Positions 44,264 to 53,600 of a DNA stretch of 55,228 nucleotides are shown here, piece after piece. A program made the position numbers and the translations under genes. This stretch comes from Bacteroidales bacterium (GTDB lineage: Bacteria; Bacteroidota; Bacteroidia; Bacteroidales; UBA7960). The stretch spans positions 1-55,228 of the forward strand of contig PWKN01000237.1 in the NCBI GenBank assembly GCA_003559735.1. Reading direction: 5' to 3'. The notes below the pieces were generated by a model. That model saw only the letters and a list, made by a program, of their open reading frames with translations. It made no database searches and had not been told where the DNA came from. Position 1 is the first letter of the stretch; each line of letters begins with the position of its first letter.

Positions 44264-45703
44264 TTACGCCTGGCCACTGTCCTGATACCCGAACAGCTTC
44301 TTTGACTTAATAAATGCCGACACATACCTGGGGACCATATCTTCCCAGGTATTGTCGTTTTTATTGATCTTTTCGAGTACCACGTGTGAGAACCATGGCA
44401 ACACTTCTTCGCGGCAACCCGGTATGTCCATCACATACTTGTTTTCTGTAAGGTGGCGGTAAAGGAATTTTATTCCGGGGTCTATGTAAAGGTTTCTGCT
44501 GGTGGTGACCGCATCCTGTTCTTTTTCCCTGCCCGGGTAAACATATACCTTCAGGTTTTCCGTGAACAGCTTTCCAAAGGCTTCCATGATCCCTCCGGGC
44601 AAATGGGTATAGTACTTTTTGTTGATCACATTCTTAAATGTCAACGCCCCGATAACCATTCGAACCTGGTTTGTCCTTTGACGCCGGAACCATTCGGCCA
44701 GCCGGTAGAACTCCCTGAAGTGAGAGATCATCACATTTTGCCCCATTCCGCATAGTATATCCACCCTGTCAAGGAAATCGCGCTCATCGAATGCATCCTC
44801 CCGCATCAGGTTGTCAAGGGTCATCTCACACAACACCTCTGTTTCCTTCTTTTTCTTGTCATAGCCCACTTCTTCCCTGAACAGGGAGAAACCAGTTTTA
44901 AGCATATCAAAACCCACATAGGTGATGGGCCGGAAACTACCCCTCAATACCATGATGTTTTTTTTGTACAGCATGTCGGCCGGTTGCTGAACGTTTCCGT
45001 GGCGGTCGAACATAGTCACCGTTGTCATCCTGTTCTTTACCAATTGTACGGCAAGCAGGCGGTTATCAACATAACCCAGTTCAGGACCACCCATGCGGAT
45101 CATGTCAATCTCTACCCGGTCATCAGGAATGTCTTCAAGAAGCGATTTCAGGAAACTATTGGGATACTGATAATTGTAATAACAGGCATATATTAGGTTA
45201 ACGCCCAGCACGCCAAGGGTTTGCTGTTGGTGCAGGCTCTCGTTTTCGAGCAGGCGGACATGAAGGATCACATCGTTTGGCCTGGAGCCGGGTTTGAGTT
45301 GGAACCGTACGCCAAGCCAGCCATGCGCTTCATTGTCCTTTTTATAATTCAGGGTGGCAACCGTATTGGCAAATGCAAAGAAGCGGGTATCAACACCCCT
45401 GTCTTTTTGCAAAAGTTCGACCAGACTTGTATACTCTTTATCCAACATTTGAATGAGCCTTTCTTCCGATACATATCGTCCGGATGGACTCTTCCCGTAA
45501 AGGTAATCGCTGAAGGCCATGTCGTATGCAGATATGGTGCGTGCAACCGTTCCTGACGCACCCCCCGAACGGAAAAAACAACGGGCCACCTCCTGTCCGC
45601 CACCTATTTCAGCAAAAGAACCGTATATCGAAGTGTCGAGATTGATAAACAGCGCCTTGCGGTTGCTGTCCCATACCTCCCTTTCTATTGATTCGCCAGA
45701 CAT
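44264..45703 (-). CDS. Conserved cytoplasmic protein of unknown function (479 aa)
   Basis: I start it at 45703 (MSGESIEREVWDSNRKALFINLD) because a -7 box at 45749-45756 makes the longer frame (from 45799) unlikely. The sequence RKALFINLDTSIYGSFAEIGGGQEVARCFFRSGGASGTVARTISAYDM places it in a widely distributed bacterial family. As far as I recall, databases label this family misleadingly as a TonB receptor or a nicotinate-nucleotide adenylyltransferase. It has no signal peptide or membrane segment in the chosen form. Conserved segments with glycine loops (GGGQEVARCFFRSGG) hint at nucleotide or phosphate binding, but I cannot name an activity. It stands alone, divergent from rfbD. Confidence 0.8.
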   Translation of the reverse strand: MSGESIEREVWDSNRKALFINLDTSIYGSFAEIGGGQEVARCFFRSGGASGTVARTISAYDMAFSDYLYGKSPSGRYVSEERLIQMLDKEYTSLVELLQKDRGVDTRFFAFANTVATLNYKKDNEAHGWLGVRFQLKPGSRPNDVILHVRLLENESLHQQQTLGVLGVNLIYACYYNYQYPNSFLKSLLEDIPDDRVEIDMIRMGGPELGYVDNRLLAVQLVKNRMTTVTMFDRHGNVQQPADMLYKKNIMVLRGSFRPITYVGFDMLKTGFSLFREEVGYDKKKKETEVLCEMTLDNLMREDAFDERDFLDRVDILCGMGQNVMISHFREFYRLAEWFRRQRTNQVRMVIGALTFKNVINKKYYTHLPGGIMEAFGKLFTENLKVYVYPGREKEQDAVTTSRNLYIDPGIKFLYRHLTENKYVMDIPGCREEVLPWFSHVVLEKINKNDNTWEDMVPRYVSAFIKSKKLFGYQDSGQA

Positions 45704-45748
45704 ACCATTAATGATTTCGACAATTATTAGAAAAACAGTTAGAATATT

Positions 45749-45756
45749 CAAATATA
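45749..45756 (-). promoter_or_regulatory. -7 box for the 479-aa unknown gene
   Basis: On the minus strand TATATTTG fits TAnnTTTG. Predicted transcription start is near 45742, about 39 nt before the ATG at 45703 and downstream of the alternative ATG at 45799. Confidence 0.6.
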
Positions 45757-45838
45757 TAGAAAAATGTTTTAATTTAGCCCTTTTGATTTTACAAAACAAC
45801 CTACAGCATTCTTTTTTATACTAAAGTGTGGTTAAGTT

Positions 45839-46699
45839 ATGAATATTTTGGTTACAGGGAGTAAAGGGCAGTTGGGGAGAGAACTTCAGCATTTGGCCCC
45901 TTCATATGATGGTCATCGGTTTGTTTTTACTGACAAAGAGGAGTTGGACATTACCGTAGCCGGGCCACTCATTTCTTATTTCAGGGAAAACAAGGTGGAC
46001 TGTGTGATCAATTGTGCCGGCTATACTGCAGTGGATGCTGCAGAAGATGATCTCAAGGAGGCAAAACGATTAAACACCAATGCTGTTGGTTATCTGGCTG
46101 ATGCTGCCGCGGAGGTCGACGCCCTGATGGTGCATGTCTCTACAGACTATGTGTTCAACGGACAGCTGTACAGGCCTTATATTGAAAGTGACGTGGCCCG
46201 GCCATGCTCCGTCTATGGAAAAACCAAGCTTGAAGGCGAAGTGGAGGTCCTGTTCAGGTCGACCAGGTCGGTAATCATTCGCACCTCATGGTTGTATTCT
46301 TCCTATGGCCATAACTTTGTTAAAACCATTTTAAAAAAAGCTGCTGCTGAAGGTATGCTCCATGTAGTCAACGACCAGGTCGGCACCCCCACTTATGCAG
46401 CCGATCTGGCGAAAGCCATTATGGATATGCTGCCGTTACTGCCTGAAAAGATCCGTGGAGAAATATATAACTACAGCAATGAAGGGGTTTGCAGCTGGTA
46501 TGATTTTGCCCTTGCTATAATTGAAGAGGCTGGCCTGGATTGCCCTGTCAGCCCTGTCCCGGGTAAGACGCTGAAAACAGCAGCCGTTCGTCCGCCATAC
46601 AGCGTACTGAATAAAACGAAAATAAGAAGTGCATATAACCTGGAGATCCCCCATTGGCGCGACGGTTTGCGAAGGTGCCTGGAAATACTGAACAGGTAA
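45839..46699 (+). CDS. rfbD: dTDP-4-dehydrorhamnose reductase
   Basis: RfbD/RmlD reduces dTDP-4-dehydro-L-rhamnose to dTDP-L-rhamnose with NAD(P)H, the last step of rhamnose donor synthesis for surface polysaccharides. The 286-residue SDR protein has the nucleotide-binding VTGSKGQLGREL, the family motif DVVINCAGYTAVD-like VDCVINCAGYTAVDAAE, STDYVFNG and the catalytic YGKTKLEGE. SWLYSSYGHNFVKTIL and VNDQVGTPTYAADLA follow, all typical of RmlD. Length is normal. The other rml genes are not in this window, so it is split from the pathway cluster here. Confidence 0.95.
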   Translation: MNILVTGSKGQLGRELQHLAPSYDGHRFVFTDKEELDITVAGPLISYFRENKVDCVINCAGYTAVDAAEDDLKEAKRLNTNAVGYLADAAAEVDALMVHVSTDYVFNGQLYRPYIESDVARPCSVYGKTKLEGEVEVLFRSTRSVIIRTSWLYSSYGHNFVKTILKKAAAEGMLHVVNDQVGTPTYAADLAKAIMDMLPLLPEKIRGEIYNYSNEGVCSWYDFALAIIEEAGLDCPVSPVPGKTLKTAAVRPPYSVLNKTKIRSAYNLEIPHWRDGLRRCLEILNR

Positions 46700-46734
46700 A
46701 AGAATTTCGTTCAACTCTTCGACAGTTGCCGGAG

Positions 46735-47676
46735 TCAAAAGTATCGTGGCCCCCTGCTGCGGTGAGTGTCCAGAAACTCAAGATCGTATCTGAGAACAAG
46801 CTCGTGACTGCCAAAATTGAAGCTTGGGGTTCTGTTCAGTATCGACCAATCGAATGAATAACCGACTGACCAGCTTTCATTGATCCAAATCCCAAGCAGA
46901 ATACCCATGGCATCCTGTAAACGCAACATCGCGCCTGCCGAGAACCTGTCGAACAGGATAAATGTTGCTGAAACATCTGCTTCAACAAGTGATTCTCTTT
47001 GGAATCGAACGTAAGTGCTTGGTACCAGGTCAATATAGTTGTTAATATGAAATACCGCTCCTGCAATTAAAAAATAATTTCTTTCCTGGATAACAGTTCT
47101 GGCGCCACCAATAAATGACCGATCAAAATAATTAACTTCCAGAAACTTTGGAATAGAAGCGCCAATATACATATTCTCTTTTCGATAATACAACCCAAAT
47201 CCAAAATTTGGCAGCCAATGATTGTCAATATCTGACGCAAAAGCAGGATCTCTTGTGTCATCAATAACCAATTGAGTGAGGGGAACATTATAAAAGCCAA
47301 CACCGGCTTTCAGTCCGAAGGAAAGAGTGCTTTCGGGTGTCAGCCTTATACGGTAGGAGAAATCACTAAAGAATGAGGTTGTTCTTTCAGGTCCGAATGA
47401 TTCATTACGAAAAGATACACCCAACCCCATATTTTCATTCAATAAAGGCGTATGAATATTTAAACTCTGCGAAATGGGTGCTTTGTCGAACACCAATGCC
47501 CAGTGTGAGCGGTTGAGTGAAATAACAGACATTGATTGCCTGCTTCCCACGTATGCCGGATTAAACTCCTGAGTGTTAATCATATAATGTGCATACATCA
47601 CCTCTCTCCGCGCTTGTAACTGGCAATGTAAAAAGAGTAACAGACCCGTAAATATGATTATTGCTGTTTTTTTCAT
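46735..47676 (-). CDS. PorP/SprF family type IX secretion membrane protein
   Basis: The 313-residue outer-membrane protein has a signal peptide (about 1-22) and the family pattern YMINTQEFNPAYVGSRQSMSVISLNRSHW, followed by PISQSLNIHTPLLNENMGLGVSFRNE and repeated beta-hairpins, ending RSRGPRYF. PorP/SprF proteins help T9SS export type B cargo and retain it on the cell surface. SprF does this for the gliding adhesin SprB. Its start lies 19 bp after the stop codon of the giant type B adhesin gene, the usual arrangement of cargo and dedicated PorP, and the two are almost surely co-transcribed. Confidence 0.93.
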   Translation of the reverse strand: MKKTAIIIFTGLLLFLHCQLQARREVMYAHYMINTQEFNPAYVGSRQSMSVISLNRSHWALVFDKAPISQSLNIHTPLLNENMGLGVSFRNESFGPERTTSFFSDFSYRIRLTPESTLSFGLKAGVGFYNVPLTQLVIDDTRDPAFASDIDNHWLPNFGFGLYYRKENMYIGASIPKFLEVNYFDRSFIGGARTVIQERNYFLIAGAVFHINNYIDLVPSTYVRFQRESLVEADVSATFILFDRFSAGAMLRLQDAMGILLGIWINESWSVGYSFDWSILNRTPSFNFGSHELVLRYDLEFLDTHRSRGPRYF

Positions 47677-47695
47677 GCTTTTTTCCTGTTATATG

Positions 47696-50600
47696 TTACC
47701 TCGCCAGGTAAATGAAGCCCCTGATGGGCTCATTTCCCCTGCCAAGATCAAGAATGTAATAATAAGTTCCTCTGGGCAACAGACGTCCGTGAATGTCTGT
47801 TCCATCCCACCTGTTGTTATATGGATCAGCCTCATAAACCAAAGTGCCCCAACGGGTAAATATTTTTATTGCATTGTTTGGATAAAGATCTTCCAGTCCT
47901 CCTATAACAAAATAATCATTGATCCCATCTCCATCCGGAGAAAATCCCTCCGGGATAAACAACTCATATGCCGGATCAACCTCAACGTCGGCACTTGCCT
48001 GTCTGTTTGAGTGGTCGGGATCATCTGTAAAACTGTTGACCAAAACACGGTTTGTCAGTATCGTACCTCCGGCAAGTTCCCTGCCAACCCTTAATGTGGC
48101 AGCCAACTCTATGAATGCTCCATCAGCCAGGTCATCCAATGTCCAGATAACACTGTGATCATATTCAATATAATGACCAGAATTGCTGGCGTCTACAAAT
48201 GATAAACCCTCTGGCAGTTCATCAACAACAATGATCTCACGTGCATAACTCGGGCCATAGTTGGTTAGCCGAATGATATAATCTACCATATTCCCTCCGG
48301 CAACAGAAAACTCACTGGCATATTTGGTTATTTCCAAATCGGCCAATGTCTGCACAACGACTTGTTGGGTGGCAGTGTTATTTTGTTCAATTGGGTCTTC
48401 CGTGATGCTGCTCACACCAACGGTGCTTTCAATAATTGTATTTTGAGGTATGCTGCTTGGTATGCCTGCCTGTACTGAGAGGAAAATACTGTCTGTGGCT
48501 TGTAGTTTTGGGAACCCCCATTCAAATTCTTTGTGGCCTTCCGATTTGTATTGGATATTGAACGATTTGAGTTCCAGTATATCTGAGAACTTTCCGGTCA
48601 CTTTAACATGCTCTGCATCACTGGGTCCTTTATTGGTTACGGTAATGTAATAATCAAAGTCAAGGCCTGCGATTGGCAAGCTGTCACTGACAGTTTTAGT
48701 AATTTCCATGTCGGCTATGGTAATAACGGCAATTTCCCTGGTGACACTGTTGTTGCTTTCGTCCGGATCATGTGTTTCACTAAATACACTGCTGCGGTGG
48801 ATGATGTTTTTCTTTACACTGCTGGACACCCTGGATTTCATTAATACCCCGAGGGTATCTCCGGCAGGTATTGTTTCAAGCTCAACCTTATCGGCACATT
48901 CAAGCCAGCTATCCCCATCATTGAATGAATAGGTAGTATGGTCAACCGTTTCAGAAAAATCCAGTTCAAGAATTGGGTTTTTTGCATCACTCGGTCCGCC
49001 ATTATACATGTTTACCGTGTAAACCATGTATTCACCGGCTACAACCGTATCTTTTTCATGCAATACTGTTAATCCAAGATCGGCTTCCGTCGTAACCAGG
49101 GTATTTGTGTCATCCAGGTTATTTGCATCATTATCATCTTCTGTTTTGCTTTCTGCCATGGCCCTGTTGATGATAATGGTATGATCGGGTATTCCAGGGT
49201 CAACAACAGAAACAAACAGGATGCTGTCTTGCTGACCAGCTTCGAGATAATCAATATGCCAGTGGGGTTCATTCCATATTCCTGCAGAAACCTGCGTTTC
49301 CAGAAGCTGTAACTCGTTTGGCAGGGTGTCTGTAATGATCACGCGTTGGGCATCACTGGGACCAAAATTCTTGACAATGATGGTATAGATCAATTCTGTT
49401 CCGGCAACAACGGTATCCTGGTTGGCTGTTTTTCTGAGGGCAACGTCTGCCTTTGTCTTTACAAAAGTTGTCGTTGTATCTGCCTGGTTGCCTGTATCGG
49501 GATTGTTGGTCTCGCTTTCGGCGAATGCGATGTTAGACAAAATGCTTCCGCCGGGTACATTAGAATTCACTCTCGTTGTGAGCGTGATGCGCTCCCTTTG
49601 TCCTGTTTCCAGTAAATCAATTGTCCATCGAGGCTCATCCCAGGCTCCTTCGGTCGACTGAATATTGATCAATTGCAAACCATCAGGCAGCGAATCTTTA
49701 ACAACAACATGGTGTGCATCGCTGGGGCCAAGATTTTCTACGGTAATAGTATATGTGAGGGTTTCACCGGCATAAACGGTGTCTTTATCTGTTGTTTTGG
49801 TTAACAATAAATCGGCGTATGCCTCTACTGCCAGTTCAACGACTGCGTTATCGCAGTTGGCAATATTTTTTGTTTCGCATATTCTGTATTCCAAATCATA
49901 GTAACCTCCTGGAGTAAATGGTTTTACAATAACCTCACCTGTGGTGGTATTTAGTTCAATATTTTGTGATGACGGGGGTTCGGCCAGGCTTATGATGACG
50001 TCAGACAACCCGATTGGCTGTTGGTTCAGTAAATCATTGTCAAGGACATTTTCTACGGCAACACCACCAGTGAAGCCATTGACCGGTTGTTCTGCTGCAT
50101 CGACATCATTTGCGATTAATTCATTGAACATGGCATCTATTTGAATGGATTGCCTGTCTGATAATACGCCTCCTGAAACCGGCTCAGCGATCAGGTTCAC
50201 TGTATTCTCTATACTGCCGGCAAAAAGGTCTTCCTGTGTGATTGTGTACTGAAAATGAAAACTGTTCTCTTCATCTGGCGAAAGCCTGTTTATGGATGCG
50301 TTAAAACCGCTCAGTTCGTCATGGAGCCGAATATCCACCAGGTCGATGTTTCCGGTATTAATCACCTCTACAGAAAACACAACGATCTCACCTGTTACAC
50401 TGTATGTATCTCTGTCGGCCGTAAAGATCATTTCCACGTCGGGTTCCTGCAGGGCTTCGATGATTAATTCTTCTCTGCGCAAAAGTTGTTGTCCGTCAAA
50501 GCTTGTTGTAGCAGTCACCGTGTTTCTTATGCTTCCAATATTTATGTCTTGCTGTGTTACTACATAATTCCCGGTAAACAGTGCAGTGTTATTCGGCTCG

Positions 50601-53600
50601 AGGGTGGCGATGCTTTCATTCAGGTTGATCAGCGGATCGTTGACGGTGATATTATGTAATGCCACATTGCCGGTATTTCTCACCCTGATCGAATAAATAA
50701 CCACCTCCCCGCTAAATGAATAGTTTTCTGTGTTGGCTGATTTTGTAAGTGTGAAGTCAGGCTTCAGGTCTGCGGTGATGGTCACTGTGCCGGTGTCTTC
50801 AACAGGCGTTCCATCAGGCGCCTGTCCGGTTGCCTTAGCAACATTGGTGATCCGCAGGGCATTAATATGTGCTTGCGTAATGGTTAATGTGGTTTGAACT
50901 TGCTGAGCTCCACCGGCAGGAAGGCTTTGTATGGTATGATTAAGACCTGTCAGCGGATCTTCGACTTGAATGTTTGTAATGGTAACATTGCCTGTATTTC
51001 TTACCCATATAGTATACCTGATTACCTGTCCGATATTTGCATAGGTTGCTGTGTTGGCTGTTTTTGTGACAGAGAGCCGTGCACTGACCGCTGCTGTGAT
51101 GGTTACCTGGTCCTGGTCGCCGGTTTCATTGTTTAACGGGTCAAATCCTTTGGCGTTTGCGGTATTGGTGAGTGAGCCGTTGTCGACATCCTGTTGTGTG
51201 ACGGTATATGTTTCGACAAATTCCCGGGTTGCTTCCGGAACAAGACTGTCAATGGTTTGGTTCAGCCCTGTCAGCGGGTCTGTGACCAAAATGTCAGAGA
51301 CAACGACATTGCCTGTATTTTCCACAGTGATGGTATAGGTGATTACCTCACCTGAAGCGCTGTATTGATTGGTGTTGGCTGTTTTGGTGACAGAGAGCCG
51401 TGCACTGCCAGTTGCTGTGATGGTTACCTGATCCTGGTCGCCGGTTTCATTGTTAAATGGGTCAAATCCTTTGGCGTTTGCGGTATTGGTGAGTGAGCCG
51501 TTGTCGACATCCTGTTGTGTGACGGTATATGTTTCGACAAATTCCCGTGATGCTTCCGGAACGAGGCTTTCAATGGTATGGTCCAGCCCTGTCAGCGGAT
51601 CTGTTACCACAATGTCAGAGACAATGACATTGCCTGTATTTTCGACGGTGATTGTGTAGGTGATCACCTCACCTGCTTCGCTGTATTGATTGGTGTTGGC
51701 GGTTTTGGTGACAGAGAGCCGTGCATTGACCGTTGCTGTGATGGTTACCTGGTCCTGGTCGCCGGTTTCATTGTTTAACGGGTCAAATCCATTGGCATTT
51801 GCGGTATTGGTGAGTGAGCCGTTGTCGACATCCTGTTGTGTGATGGTATATGTTTCGACAAATTCCCGGGTTGCTTCCGGAACAAGACTGTCAATGGTTT
51901 GGTTCAGTCCTGTCAGCGGATCTGTTACCACAATGTCAGAGACAATGACATTGCCTGTATTTTCCACAGTGATGGTATAGGTGATTACCTCACCTGAAGC
52001 GCTGTATTGATTGGTGTTGGCGGTTTTGGTGACAGACAGTTCTGCGATCAATTCTGCTGTAACAATTTCATCATCTTCATCATCAATGGTTTCACCATCG
52101 GGATCGGTGCCTTTAACGGCAGCAATATTGGACACATAGCCCCTGTCGATATCTTCTTGTGTGATCTGATATGTTGCAAAAAGGGTTTCAGACGCTCCCT
52201 TTTCCAGTTGTTCAATAACCCAGAGGTCACCGGTAAGGTCGTCTGTTACAACGATATTTGCAAGGGTTACGGTGCCGGCATTGGTAACTTCTATTTCGTA
52301 GGTAATTGTTTCGCCCACAGCAGAATATGTTTGCCTGTCGGCTGATTTGGTAACATGTATTGCTGCCGGAACCTCATTTACAATGATCAGAAAACTGCAA
52401 TAAGAAATGCATCCGTTTTCATCAGTGTAGGTATAGGTAATCTCATGCGTACCTGTTCCCGCAGTCATTGGGTAAAAAGAATTATTTGACACTCCCGGCC
52501 CTTCATAAATGCCACCTTGTGGGTGAGCCCCGGTAAGCTCAATGACCGGTCCGCCAACGTTGGTTTCAATGTCATCAGGGCACCCGACAGCTGGTGGTTG
52601 CAAAATTTTCAATGTTACCAATGTACGTTGTTTGCTTTCGCAACCTTCTTCATCAATGGAAGCAGCCCAGGCAGTATATTCCCCTGGTTCTGAAGCCCTG
52701 GGCTGTCCGGCTAATTGTTCTCCGTGTTCTGAGCTGTACCAAATGACCGATAATCCATTTTCTGCGATTGCATTTGCACTGTGTTCTTCTTTGTCATAGC
52801 AAACAGTCAGGTCCTTGGCCATTGGTGCTTCTAATTCGTATATGATCAGTGTTACCCTGGTGCGTTCTGCACTTTCGCAACCAGTATATGGGTCTTCAGA
52901 AGCAGCCCATGCTCTATATATGCCGGGTTTTGAAGCCACCGGCTGTTCACCAGGCTCATCACCTGATTGATCTGCATACCAAACCAGGTCAAATCCTTGT
53001 TCGCAGACAGCTGTTGCCGTATGCTCTTCTCCGTCATAGCAGATCTCTGTATTATATGCTGTAGGGGGAGGAGGTGCAGGTAAAATTTCCAGTATGACCT
53101 GAACACGCTCAGTGCTTATACAGCCTGTGTTCCCATCTACAGCTGCAGCCCAGGCTTCATAAGTTCCTGCTTCTGTACCTTTGGGTTGATCGCCCGTTTC
53201 ATTACCTTGTGCTGATGCATACCACTGTATTGTATACCCTTCGTCGACCGAAGCTGAAGCGATGTGCTCCCTTCCGTCAAAACATGCTTGCACATTGTTT
53301 GCCTCAGGAACTGGCGGGTCTTCATATATTTCCAACGTAACCTCAACACGGTTACTGCTTTCGCATCCTGTACCGTCAGAAGAAGCAGCCCATGCAGTAT
53401 ATGTTCCCGGATTTACTCCTGCTGGTTGTTCACCTGGTTCGCTTCCATCTTCTGTGGCATACCATATAATGTAGAGTCCACCCTCTGTGCTGGCAGTGGC
53501 GGTGTGTTCTTCACCATCGTAGCAAGTGCTTAGGTTATGGGCCATCGGTATTGGTGGTTCTTCGTATATTTCAAGCGTTACCTTAACACGTATTGTCCCT

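Noticed and set aside
51068-52030. Possible CRISPR-like or satellite array
   Set aside because: The regular 321-bp units are in-frame protein repeats within one coding sequence, without spacers.
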